Shown here: piece by piece, positions 42,640-52,694 of the stretch
Layout of the letters: every line of letters begins with the position of its first letter
Numbering within the stretch: the stretch's first letter is position 1
Source: Selaginella moellendorffii
Lineage: Eukaryota; Streptophyta; Lycopodiopsida; Selaginellales; Selaginellaceae
Length of the DNA stretch: 64,000 nucleotides
Reading direction: 5' to 3'
NCBI RefSeq assembly: GCF_000143415.4
Contig: NW_003314395.1
Coordinates: 1-64,000 of the forward strand
Translations under genes and position numbers: made by a program
The notes under the pieces: model-generated
What the model was told of the DNA's origin: nothing
What the model saw: the letters and a program-made list of their open reading frames with translations, nothing else
Databases searched by the model: none

Positions 42640-44814
42640 TCATTTGGCCAAGTACTCCTCCGCGAAGCTCTTATCTTTCGGTGACAACTCGCGTTCCTTG
42701 AATCGAAAAGCACTGCGAAGCATGTCTTTAGCTTTCCCATCCGGCCTACACCCAGCCTTGATCATCTCGTCAAACACACCCGAGACCTCGTCCAGCTTCT
42801 CGGCTCGGATCAAAGCCTTCATGAGCGTCGTGTAAGTGATCTTGTCCGCCGTCAATCCAGCCTCCTTGATGTACTCAAACACCGCGAACGCCTCCTGGCT
42901 TCTCCCGGCCATGCTGAAGGCGTTGATGAGCAAGTTGAGCATCGCCAGGTTGATCTCGATGTTCTCCTTCTCCATCGTCTGGAGGACATGAAGCGTCTGC
43001 TCGCACATCCCCAGCTGCGCGTACGCGTTCGCCAGAGCCGAGTAAGCCGTCGGCGATGGCCCCATTCCATCCTCCTTCATCGTCTGGAGACACTCCACTG
43101 CGTCCTGGAAGAGCCGCGCTTGAGCGTAGACGTCCACCAAGGTTGTGTAAGTCACCACGTTTGGAAACATCCCCTTGGAGCGCATCTCCTCCACCATCTC
43201 GTTCACGTCGTTCCACCGCTTGTGCTCTCCCAGGCCGTGGATCACGATGTTGAAAGTTTGAGCCGTGGGAGCGCAGCCATCGTTCACCATCTTGTAGTAG
43301 AGTTTTCTCGCTTCTAGAGGCTGCCCCGCCTTGCAGCAGGCGTCTATGAGCGAGTTCCAGGACACCACGTCCGGCTCGATGCCACCATCTTGCATTTTGA
43401 AGAACGCGATGCGGGCTTGCTCCAGCTGCCTGGTCCGGCCGAAGGTGTTGATGATCACGTTGTAGACGTGAGCGTCGGGTGTGACTCCTGCTTGCTGCAT
43501 CTCTCGCAGGAGCTTCACGCCTTTCTGCCACTGCCCTGTGTCCCTGTAGATCGTTATCATCCTCGCGTACATGTAGGTGTTGGGCCGGATATCACAGTCC
43601 CGCATCTCCTGATAGAGAGCTTCCAGCCGATCCATAAGCCCCGCGCGAGCGTAAGCATCGATGAGCAGGCAGTATGTTATCTTGTTTATCGACATCCCTG
43701 TGTCTCGGAGTAGCGTCTTGACGGTGTCTATTTGTTGTAGCTGGCCTTTCCTCGAGTAGCCACCGAGAAGCGTGTTGTAAGCCTTGAGGTTCGGCCTCAA
43801 GCCATACCACTTCATTTCTTCCAGCAGAGCTTCCGCCTCGGCAGTCCTCCCGTGCTTTCCGAGAGAAAGCATCAGCGATATGTAGCTATCCCTGTCCGCC
43901 ACCAGGCCGGAAGCTTGCAACTTCTCCAGGAAAAACATGCCTTCGTTGGGCTTGTGAGCTTGTCCACAGGCAAAGATGAGATCGTTGTAGACTTTTCCGT
44001 CAACCTGGACGCCCTCGGCTTGCATTTCCTGGAAGAGCCTAAACCCCGTGTAGATATCCACAACACCATGCCGGCAAGCTTGAATGACGTGCGTGTAGCT
44101 CACCACGTCCGGAGGAAAGCCGAGAGTCTTCATCTTGCTCAAAGTCTCTAGAGCTTTTCCATAGTCCCTGTTCTGTGCGTAAGCCCCGACGAGAGCATTG
44201 TATCCACGTCGCTGAAGATTGGATCCAAGCTTCTCGGCCACCTCTAGAGCTTTGTGTAGTTTCCTCTCCCTTCCATATCCATGGATGACCACCGAGTCCA
44301 AGACGTCGTAAGTCCGGCAGAAGGAATTCTCTCGGAGCCATTCCAAGAGCTCGGAAGCAAAGCTACTGCGTCCACTTACACACAGTTCTTGCAAGAGCCA
44401 GTGCCACGCTCTCTCTGGAACCTTCCTAAACTGTTCTACAGCAAACTTCTCCCCTATAGCGTTCTCCCTTTCCAAGCTGCCGAGCAATGCCTTCCAAGGC
44501 AATCCACCGTTCCAGTGATTCCGGAGCCTCTTCTCAATCTCCTCTAGCGAGATCTCCCGAAGCTTACCTCCATTCCGCGTGAAAAGCTTCTCATCTACGC
44601 CCTCTTGATCCTCCTCCTCCTCCCAAACCCTGAGCTCATCAATCGGGTCTCCATCCTCTTGAGTCCATTGCTGATCATCCGAAAGAGAGCAAAATCCTAC
44701 CAATCCTTGCGCCTGCCGTGGCCGCCATGGCGCCATGGCCGCGGAGAGCTTCATCGATGCCATCGCCGTGGAAGAGTGGAAGAATGCAGCGGTGTGGAAG
44801 GCTGTGGACGCCAT
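42640..44814 (-). CDS. P-class pentatricopeptide repeat protein
   Basis: 724 residues, no intron, as is common for PPR genes. The N-terminus (MASTAFHTAAFFHSSTAMAS) looks like an organelle transit peptide. From about residue 170 there are some fifteen 35-residue P-type motifs, e.g. YNALVGAYAQNRDYGKALE, VYNVIINTFGRTRQLEQA, SWNSLIDACCKAGQPLEA, TYTTLVDVYAQARLFQDAV. The C-terminus ends after the repeats without E/DYW domains or an SMR domain. Such proteins bind organelle RNA; the target cannot be read from the sequence. The Ala/Met-rich start at 44,814 gives the full transit peptide. Confidence 0.92.
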   Translation of the reverse strand: MASTAFHTAAFFHSSTAMASMKLSAAMAPWRPRQAQGLVGFCSLSDDQQWTQEDGDPIDELRVWEEEEDQEGVDEKLFTRNGGKLREISLEEIEKRLRNHWNGGLPWKALLGSLERENAIGEKFAVEQFRKVPERAWHWLLQELCVSGRSSFASELLEWLRENSFCRTYDVLDSVVIHGYGRERKLHKALEVAEKLGSNLQRRGYNALVGAYAQNRDYGKALETLSKMKTLGFPPDVVSYTHVIQACRHGVVDIYTGFRLFQEMQAEGVQVDGKVYNDLIFACGQAHKPNEGMFFLEKLQASGLVADRDSYISLMLSLGKHGRTAEAEALLEEMKWYGLRPNLKAYNTLLGGYSRKGQLQQIDTVKTLLRDTGMSINKITYCLLIDAYARAGLMDRLEALYQEMRDCDIRPNTYMYARMITIYRDTGQWQKGVKLLREMQQAGVTPDAHVYNVIINTFGRTRQLEQARIAFFKMQDGGIEPDVVSWNSLIDACCKAGQPLEARKLYYKMVNDGCAPTAQTFNIVIHGLGEHKRWNDVNEMVEEMRSKGMFPNVVTYTTLVDVYAQARLFQDAVECLQTMKEDGMGPSPTAYSALANAYAQLGMCEQTLHVLQTMEKENIEINLAMLNLLINAFSMAGRSQEAFAVFEYIKEAGLTADKITYTTLMKALIRAEKLDEVSGVFDEMIKAGCRPDGKAKDMLRSAFRFKERELSPKDKSFAEEYLAK

Positions 44815-44822
44815 AGCTCCAC

Positions 44823-44890
44823 TCCCGCCCTAAAATCAAAATATCGAGGTTTAACTTATACCCTAGACGAGGGCTCGATTCCAGCGAGTG
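44823..44890 (-). promoter_or_regulatory. Promoter-proximal block upstream of the PPR gene
   Basis: Partner of 42,561-42,621. It lies 9 bp from the PPR start codon and between it and the divergent reductase gene starting at 44,978. Confidence 0.45.
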
Positions 44891-44977
44891 AAAATTTGCC
44901 AGTGTACGTTTCTACCAATGCAATGTGCGTGATTTCATGCATATAAGCTCTCTTCTTCTTTCTCTCGCCTTTGCACG

Positions 44978-46372
44978 ATGGCTATGGCTTCCAGCAATGG
45001 AAAGCTTGTGTGCGTCACTGGAGGAACTGGCTACATTGCCTCCTGGATCGTCCGCGAGCTCCTCCAAAGGGGCTACACAGTCCACACCACTGCGCGCAAT
45101 CCAGGTGAGGAACACCACCGTGATTATTTCTTCCACACGCGATGGATCGATCGATGCTTGCTTGCTTGCGAAGATGATCCCGCCAAGGTCGGCTTCCTGT
45201 GGGACTTGCCCGGAGCGAAGGAGCGCCTCCGGATCTTCAAGGCCGATTTGCTCGAGCCGGGCAGCTTCGACGCCGCGCTGAGTGGCGTGTACGGCGTCAT
45301 TCACGTCGCTGGCGTCGTGCTGATCGATCCCAAAGACGATCCACAGGTTTGGTTTCTCTCGCAAAATCTTTGAACACTCCACCAAACTCTTTGATCGTTA
45401 TCGTTCTGCTTTGTTTCTAGCTCAAACTCGTCGAAACCTCCACCAATGGCGTGCTCAACGTCCTCGGCTCGTGTACAAAGTTCTCCTCCATCGCCAAGGT
45501 CGTCCTCACTTCATCCTGCTCGGCGATTCGCTACGACCACCACCACCAAACTGGAAAGAACGATTCACTGCTTGACGAGAGCTCCTGGACGAATCCGGGC
45601 TACTGCAGCCAACACAAGGTCCCAAAAGATCTGTTTTGTCAGATCCATCCAGTTGATAGAGATGATCATCTTCGTCTCTTGTTTGTTTCTAACCAGTTTC
45701 TTTTGTCTCGAATCGTTTCTTCTTCCCTGTTTGTTCTAGTTCTAGCTAACGAAATCTCTTGTTTCTCTCCAGCTATGGTATCCACTGGCCAAGACACTAG
45801 CCGAGAGGACTGCCTGGGATTTTAGCAAGCTCCATGGGATCAATCTCGTCGTGGTGAATCCATCCTTCATCGTTGGACCGCTTCTACAGCCGGTTCCAAC
45901 CAGCACCATCCTCATCGTCCTCGGCATGCTCAAAGGTCGAGAGAAAAAAAAAACCAATTTTTTGCTCAAGATCATCCTATTCGTTCCAGGCCATATCAAG
46001 CTCTATCCAAACATGATCGTCGGCTTCGTTCACATCCAGGACGTGGTAGCAGCACACCTCCTCGCCTACGAATCCCCCGACGCGGCTGGCCGATACATTT
46101 GCTCCGAGAGAGTGGCTCACTGGAGAGAAGTTCTCGAGATGCTACGAGCGAAGTATCCCCAGTATCCTCTTCCAAGCGAGTAAGAATCCTTTCTCACGAT
46201 CACTCACCACAAGATCCAACAATGCAGGCCATCCCAGGACCAAGGCCAAGACATTCCTCACGAGATGAGCGCTGAAAAGCTCAAGCAACTCGGCCTCGAG
46301 AGTTATCAGCCGCTGGAGAAGATGTTTGACGACTGCATCGAGAGCCTCAAACTCAAAGGTTTTCTGGAATGA
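44978..46372 (+). CDS. CCR/DFR-like short-chain reductase (possibly TKPR-like)
   Basis: Extended SDR of the cinnamoyl-CoA reductase/dihydroflavonol reductase superfamily; NADPH-dependent and cytosolic by family. Exons 44,978-45,104, 45,174-45,346, 45,421-45,618, 45,773-45,935, 45,990-46,179, 46,228-46,372; 331 residues. Nucleotide motif TGGTGYIA (14-21); catalytic Ser within TSSCS (130-134); catalytic Tyr169 and Lys173 in WYPLAK. The usual CCR signature NWYCY is absent, so a true CCR is unlikely. The TSSCSAIRY form recalls tetraketide alpha-pyrone reductases of sporopollenin synthesis (from memory). Substrate undetermined. Start is divergent from the PPR, 163 bp away. Confidence 0.85.
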
Positions 46373-46474
46373 AAAGAACAAGCGCTTCTTCTATAGATGG
46401 AATAAGTAAACAAACACACACGAAAACAATGGAAAGTGGAGAGCACTTCCCTTCGTAACTTGGAAACTTTCCTC

Positions 46475-47198
46475 CTAGTGCGAGCAGACAAGCGAGCTCA
46501 TGAAACTCCACCAGTGCTTGAGCGGATGTGAGATCGGCTGCGTGACACTGGTCTGTCGCTCGGAGATCTCATCGGCCTTCTTTCGATAGAGGAGGAACTG
46601 CCGAGTTCCAAGTACCCCGATGCATTCATTAGAGTCGAGAGCTGTTAGACAAGAGAGAACCAACTTAGAATCGATCACCACCAGGGGAAAATCTCTTACG
46701 TACCTTTGAAGTCGCCATTGTCGCAGTAGAGCTCCACAAGCTGCTTGCTAAGTAGAGGAAGCCTCCCCTCGCGAGCATACACACGAAGAGCCGTGTCCAC
46801 AACACGTCCGACGGTGTCAGCTTTGTCCACGAGAAAACGTAGAGGACCGGGGCTTCCCAGGACAGTCACAGTGACTAGCATAAGATTTGCATCACCTTTT
46901 CCCTGCAAGACGCAAGAACAGCTCAAGAAAAACGATGGAAGAAACGAAAGAAAAAGGACTTCCAACGTACCTGGCTCTTGCTCAGCAGCGCAGCCAATGG
47001 AGTCTTCCCCGGAGGCCTCTTGGCGGAGAGATTCTCATCCGCATAAGCTCGACTCGGAGCGTTCTTATCCTTCTCCGCCACCACCGGCACCTTTCTCCCG
47101 GGCACCACCACCATAGCCTTGGACTTTGGAGAAGTTCGTCCTTTAGAACCGAGTGAGGAGCTGCTGGAAGCCACCACTTCCATCGCGTGAGGAGCCAT
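46475..47198 (-). CDS. Small DUF7054-like plant protein
   Basis: Three exons: 46,971-47,198, 46,704-46,902, 46,475-46,641; 197 residues. The N-terminal 75 residues are Ser/Lys/Pro-rich and look disordered. The core (about 78-165) has ANLMLVTVTVLGSPGPLRFL, TVGRVVDTALRVYAREGR and ECIGVLGTRQFLLYRKK. This is the ubiquitin-like beta-grasp pattern I associate with the plant DUF7054 family, with the closing G-x-R-x-F-x-L motif. Function unknown. The frame stays open upstream to 47,303 with a hydrophobic stretch; I chose the Met at 47,198, but the longer start could encode a transit peptide. Confidence 0.7.
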
Positions 47199-47303
47199 TC
47201 GCGAAGAAGCAGCAGCAACGAAAAGAAATCTTCGTAGAAGTAGCAATCTTGGAGAGGAGAGGATGATCTTGCTCGCTGTGGAAACCAGCAGGATCGTTGT
47301 CAA

Positions 47304-47939
47304 AATGTTCTTTCAGCCCATAAGTGCCGCCAGAAGTACGTGGAGAGCTCTTCCGGCACAGAAGACTCTCATCTAAATCCTCGCTACGAAAGGATCAATG
47401 CCGAGAACGCACGAGTCGGAGCCTGGGAGCCCAGTTCGATAGAATTGGATGCCAACGCGGTAAAACTTCTTGGCCAAGGTGCTGTCAAGCCGCAAGCTTT
47501 GGCTCCAGGATGAGCCCGCTTGCTTCGCCGAATCACTCTGCATAAATGATGTGATCATCCAATGGAGCCAAGCGCCCACCCCACACGAGTTCGCTCGCTT
47601 CGCTGCGCCAAGAACAACAAAGGAAAAGATGATCAGTGACCAAAGGCGTGATCCGAGTCAAATTGGGGGATCGCGCAGCGCCCACAAGAGATTTGTGTGC
47701 CATTTGCTGGCGATCGATGAGTACCTTGAAAGCGCGGAAAGGATTGCGACGCTGCCACGAACCGCTCTCAAAGGATCATAGCCGCCGCTCAAGCACAGCC
47801 TGCGAGCCCTAACGCCATCCCGGCCTTACATTCGCTCGCGCAACGGCCGCGATTGCCGCTGACGTGGCGGTCTCGCGGCCGTTGGACAGGCCACGTTTGA
47901 CACGTTCAAAAGGGGCGAATATGCCCAGAACGGATATCC
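47304..47939. other. Intergenic region
   Basis: Short overlapping ORFs on both strands without family features. A G-box-like GACGTGGC lies near 47,859 and GCCACGTT near 47,891. It probably contains the promoter of the DUF7054-like gene and the 3' region of the next gene. Confidence 0.4.
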
Positions 47940-50274
47940 TCAGAATTCTCGTTTGAAGTTTAGTTTCTTACACGGCGGGAGCTCCAGCTTGGTGATGCTC
48001 GTCGCCGGGCGCTTCCGCGAGCGGCAAAACTTTGCGAGTTTTTCTTCCACGACATTGCCCGAGCTGTTGAATTCGATGCCATAGCTTCGCATGATCCTGG
48101 CGTCGCGAGAAGTTGGGAGCTGCCATGGCCCGTCCCACCAAGCGTGAGGGAGTAGCGGAGTTATAGCACATTGCGTGGTTTGGTTCGCGCAGCTTAGCCT
48201 GCCACTGAAAGTTCTCCAAGCGTGGCCCCATCCTCGCTGCGAAGAAAGGCCGCGAGTCACTAGAGCCGGATGGAAGCTGCTGTAGAACATGAAATCCTCT
48301 TCTTTTTTCCCGTGCTCGTCGCCTGGAACTGGAAAAGAATCAGTGAGTGGACCACGAAATGGAGAATCTCGATCATCATACCAAGGGTATTTGCGGCCGC
48401 TAATGATGCGAGCAATTGAGCGTAAGTGGTGGCAACTCGTTTGGATCCCCCCGAGACTACTCCATACTTTGCTCTTGATGCCAAAAAGAAATCGACGAGT
48501 GCCACCCAGCGAGGTAACGGACCCCAGTCGTCGACTCGCTTTTTTGGAGGCTGTTCACATTTTCACACGCTTTAGCGAGTGACAAACATTTCGAAACGCA
48601 TTCAAGCGCTCTACCTGGAAGTAGTTCTCTTTCATGACGTCGCTCACGTTTGGTGACGAGGCCAGGTATAGTCTATAATCGAAGTGTATGACCTGGTCCA
48701 AGAAAACGATGCTCGAGATCATTATCAAAGATTGGAGAAACCGTTTTAAAATACCTCAGCGAATGCTTCCAAGTTCGTCCTCATGTAGTCGACAACGGCA
48801 GGAGTGTCTGTCACGATCGCTATTCGAGGAAGTCTGTCTAAGTTGAGCTGGTTTATCATTCTTTTCAGGCAAATACAAGCTGTTTCCACAGCACGTCTGG
48901 ACCTGAAAAATCGTCGTGATCAGAAACAAAAAGAATGGAAAAAAAATTCAAAAGCTAGAACCTGCTGTGTAGCATTCGCAAGTGAAGAGCTAAGTCGGGA
49001 TCTCGCCCGCCGCCAAGAGCCCACCGAACTGCGTCAACAATATCCGGCTTTGGTGAGACAAATGCGTGCATGAGCTCTCCGTAGAGATTCCCACGCGTGG
49101 AAGGTGCAAATGAGTCTCCCAGAATCTTTGTCGCAGCGGTTTTCATTTTGAAGTTGATGTTCTTGAGGAAAATCTGTAGAGCGACAGCGTCTTGAGCACC
49201 ATAAAACCTGGACAGGGGATCACGTTAAATGCTGCCATAAGAACCACATAATTACCAGATAATTGGCTGTGACCATTTGCTCCAATCTCCGCACAGAGAG
49301 TTTGTTCCTGACGGCCTTTGGATTAAATCCATTCTCAGCTTGAGAGGCCGTTTATACCTCGTAGCACATTCGTGAATCACCCACAAGTGTTTCAGTTCTC
49401 TCATAGTGAAAGTTTCGCGAGAGAACGAAATGTAATCGCCAAATGGATGGTGTGTCCTCTCGTTTAGTCCTAGATATCCCGGGTTCTGGGAGCTGCCAGA
49501 GAAGAAATAGATCAAGCATCCACAGAAGAAAAATGGTTTGAAGCACCTGTCCTCCCCGACGATGAGCGATCGGTTTAGCATCAGAGATAGTCCAGCGGCA
49601 GTCAAGATCTTGTACATTTCATTACCAAAGCCGTCCTCTTTAGCTCTTCCAAAGATAAAGTTCCTCTTGCAAAAGTCCTCCCCTGCCAAAGCTCTCACGC
49701 GACGAGCGCCTGCAAGCATCTACATACTTTAAGATTTCGCCAGGAAAAGTTCTTAAGCAAAAGAAGAAGAACACAAGCAAAGAAATTCCATACCATGCTC
49801 GGCAAAATACTCCTCGATCATTCCTCTCAGATTTAGATCGACAAGTCTGGTGCTCCTCGCAGTAGCCATCGCACCCATTTCCTCCACCGTAGCACAAGTC
49901 CTGGAATTTTTGAGCTGGTCCTCCTCTGGAAAATTCCATTCTTCTCTTTCCTCTTGATCCTCCAGAGAATATCTGTTGCTATCTCCCTGTTCTAGAGCCT
50001 GTCCATCCTCAGAGCGAAGCCCGTGATCCATTTCTTCTATTGTGTCGGTGATGGCCATTCCCTGGCGAAAATCCCCTGTTTCCTCGAGAAAGAGCCTCTG
50101 GCGATGGACGATCTGGCCGTAGAGCGATCCCTGGTGCAACCACGCCGGAATCTTGGCCGAATGGTACCAAATCCAGCAGCCGAGCGCGATTCCCCAGAAG
50201 ATAAACCAGCTGCTCCATCGCCGGTGCTCCTTGAGCTTCGATTGCTTGACCCTCGCGCTCTGCGGCGGCGGCAT
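47940..50274 (-). CDS. Type II membrane glycosyltransferase-like protein (O-fucosyltransferase-like fold)
   Basis: Eight exons: 49,794-50,274, 49,547-49,709, 49,256-49,492, 48,962-49,207, 48,755-48,902, 48,615-48,692, 48,382-48,550, 47,940-48,328; 636 residues. A basic cytosolic N-terminus, one signal anchor (WSSWFIFWGIALGCWIWYH, about 20-38) and an acidic stem, then a lumenal domain: GFGNEMYKILTAAGLSLMLN, HPFGDYISFSRETFTMRELK, LCGDWSKWSQPIIWF, LALHLRMLHSR, RIAIVTDTPAVVDYM, VDFFLASRAKYGVVSGGS. This order resembles fucosyltransferase-like plant Golgi proteins; possibly the SUB1-like family (memory only). Enzymatic activity is inferred from fold motifs and no donor can be named. Confidence 0.75.
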
Positions 50275-50619
50275 TCCCGATATTACACATCATCCCAATC
50301 GTAGCGCATTCCTCAAGCGCATCGCCGCCATGGTCGACCTAGATCTTCGTCTCCATCCGGCCCTGTCGATCAAGCGCTTACCCGGGAGATTCTCTCTGGC
50401 CGTGCGCAATACAAGTATCAAATCATCGTGTTTGCCTGTTTTCGTTCTTTATCTTTTCTTTACAGGGACGATGACAATGGTGTGTATAAAGGCTATAGGT
50501 ACCAAGGCTTTCTTGGCGTGTGTAGAAAAGACAAGTATCTTAATGTCCAATGACAGCGTAGTGCCAGTCAAATATTTACTTTAAACCTTGGTAAAGGTAA
50601 TTAGAATTGCCGCCCAAAT

Positions 50620-50646
50620 TCGAATTTAGGGTTTAGGTCACTCAAC
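50620..50646 (+). promoter_or_regulatory. Telobox-like motif
   Basis: TTAGGGTTTAGG, containing AAACCCTAA on the opposite strand, sits just upstream of the ATG at 50,648. Teloboxes lie near transcription starts of many plant housekeeping genes, which favours a plus-strand gene here. Confidence 0.4.
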
Positions 50647-50647
50647 C

Positions 50648-51061
50648 ATGAGCTGCTCGCGATGCTTTGGCGGGGCAGCTCTGGCGACGGCGAATTCGAG
50701 CGCGCGATCGGCTTCTACAACCGAGGATTCCTGCGCCAGCGCCTCCAGCATCTCATCGGCCGTCGAATCCTTCGCCGAGGTCTCGTCCTGCGGCGCCAAG
50801 AACCGGCGCCGGGACTCGCTCTTGAGGGATTCAGACGTGGAAGCGTCATCGCAGGGTCCTAGGCGCACGAGAATGCGATTATCGGGCACGGTTAGTCGCA
50901 ATCGATATTTCGCTTCGTTTCTGATCGCAGGGTCTGACAGAGCGCAAGAAATTCCAGCGCGAGAGCGGTTTCGATCCAGGCCGACGGCGGAGGAGCCTAC
51001 ATTCCCCCGCCGCTTCCGAAGAACAACGATCTTGAGGAATGACGTGACCGCTACCAGGTGA
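50648..51061 (+). CDS. Hypothetical protein (strand uncertain)
   Basis: A 137-codon ORF, Ser/Ala-rich then Arg-rich (MSCSRCFGGAALATANSS at the start). A possible intron at 50,888-50,930 (GTTAGTCG...GATCGCAG) would give a shorter basic C-terminus. The opposite strand is also open across 50,638-51,057 and ends in a plausible charged helix (ESSVVEADRALEFAVARAA). I recognise neither product. Codon usage or transcript data are needed to decide. Confidence 0.3.
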   Translation: MSCSRCFGGAALATANSSARSASTTEDSCASASSISSAVESFAEVSSCGAKNRRRDSLLRDSDVEASSQGPRRTRMRLSGTVSRNRYFASFLIAGSDRAQEIPARERFRSRPTAEEPTFPRRFRRTTILRNDVTATR

Positions 51062-51427
51062 GATTTTGGTCCGATTCCTCTCGCGTTCTTGGCTCACAGC
51101 TCTCACATTCCAGGAACGCGTCTCTAATTTCTCTTTTGCGTGTTGTAGTTCCATTTGATCTTTGACCAAATATTTTTTCTTGTGAAACTTCTCCGTTCCT
51201 TTCTAGCTCTCCAATCTTGATCCTTTCTCTCCACTTCGCATGGAACTCTCCACGGCACGCCAAGGACAGGAAATCAACGGTCTCAAACCTTCCAGATGCC
51301 AAACACGTGGCCCTTTAAGACATAACACGGGTATGTTTTAGTTCTTTAACGCCTTTTTCTTCTCCTTTTTCTGACCCTTATATATTTGAGGTTAGGGCCA
51401 GGGATCCTTCATTGGTGTCGGCGAGCG

Positions 51428-52314
51428 ATGCGTCTTCCTGGAGGTTTGCATAGATTGGCACTGAGGAAATTGATAGGGCAGCAGCGGCGATGCTTTGCCT
51501 CTCGCATTGTCTCGCCCGCTCGGTGTCTGGTCGATCGGGCGAATTTTTTCCGGCCTGAGACTGGATTGTCCAGGCTTGTTGGGGGCTTGCTAGGGGCCCC
51601 GATCGGCGATGTCAGTGATGCTAGGCAGCAGCAGAGACGAGGGTTTCTGGGTTTTGGTGATGGAGATGAAGACAGGGGGCTTTCCAAGCACTACGAAGAG
51701 AAGCGAGTCATGGGGTACATTTTTCCTGTTCGGTTTTTCTCGCGCTTGGGTTCTCAGTATTTGTCCGCAGGTACACGCCAGAGCAACTGTTCGACGTGGT
51801 CGCAGGTGTTGATATGTATGAGGAATTTGTGCCTTGGTGCCAACGGTCCAACGTGATCTGGCAGAAAGGCAGCGAACTTGAAGCAGAGCTTGAAATAGGA
51901 TTTCAGTTCTTTGTCGAGAGCTACACCTCGCATGTTCAGCTCACACGGCCCAAACTCATCAAGGTATGCGCGTCTCTTGGGCATGTTTAGTAACTAACCA
52001 GACGTTTATGGACGTAGACATCGGTCTCGAAGAGTGCAATTTTCGAGTACTTGAACAACACATGGGAAATAAGTCCTGGACCTTCTCCCGCAACATGCAA
52101 CCTCCACTTTACGGTCGACTTTCAGTTCAGGTCTCCTTTGTACACGAAGGTCTGTTGCTTCATTTAGCTTTGCTTGAACACGAAAGAGCTGAGTCGATCC
52201 TATTGTCAGGTAGCGAACGTATTTTTTGACGAAGTCGTCGCTCGACTTGTTGCTGCGTTTGAAAACCGCTGCTTGAGGGTATACGGCCCTTCAAAGGTTG
52301 TTATGCATGCGTAA
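51428..52314 (+). CDS. COQ10: Coenzyme Q-binding protein COQ10
   Basis: Mitochondrial START/polyketide-cyclase-like protein that binds ubiquinone and is needed for its function in respiration. Exons 51,428-51,714, 51,771-51,963, 52,018-52,149, 52,210-52,314; 238 residues. An Arg-rich mitochondrial presequence (MRLPGGLHRLALRKLIGQQ) leads to the RRGFLGFGDG region and the domain: YTPEQLFDVVAGVDMYEEFV, PWCQRSNVI, ELEIGFQFFVESYTSHVQL, LHFTVDFQFRSPLYTKVANV, and the terminal helix VVARLVAAFENRCLRVYG. The spacing matches COQ10 closely. Start chosen at the first ATG after stop-bounded sequence; the presequence supports it. Confidence 0.93.
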
Positions 52315-52694
52315 TCAGGTTTAGGTGGGGTGGGAAGAGGCCCTCCTTTTTTGTTTCCTCTCTTCCATCATTTGTGAAGCACATTGCTTCGAATCGCATT
52401 CCGGGATGTAATCTCACTTACCTTCGCCAAACTGGCTTTCTGGTCTGACTACAATGATTTTCGTGTCCTATCAGGTGAAGAATCCTGGAAGCAAGCTGTA
52501 GAGTTGTCATTTTTTCCGAGGTAGCCAGTTTCTCTTCTGTAGCTTAGTAATCTAATGTTTTCTTTTAGATTTGAAAAACTGTAAGAGCTTGGAGCGGAAG
52601 TGGGATAAACTCCCAAAATGAAGGCTAGTGATGCTTCAGTGATGGAAAGATTAATCATCATAAGACGCTCTCGTGCTAGGGTATTCTCTTGTAG
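52315..52694. other. Intergenic region between COQ10 and PPR
   Basis: 3' region of COQ10 and upstream region of the PPR gene. No ORF or motif of note. Confidence 0.5.

Noticed and set aside
42875-43531. 218-codon minus ORF inside the P-class PPR gene
   Set aside because: A shadow in another frame of the GC-rich PPR sequence.
48289-48582. Plus-strand ORF overlapping the glycosyltransferase-like gene
   Set aside because: It overlaps well-supported exons and introns of the minus-strand gene and shows no domain.
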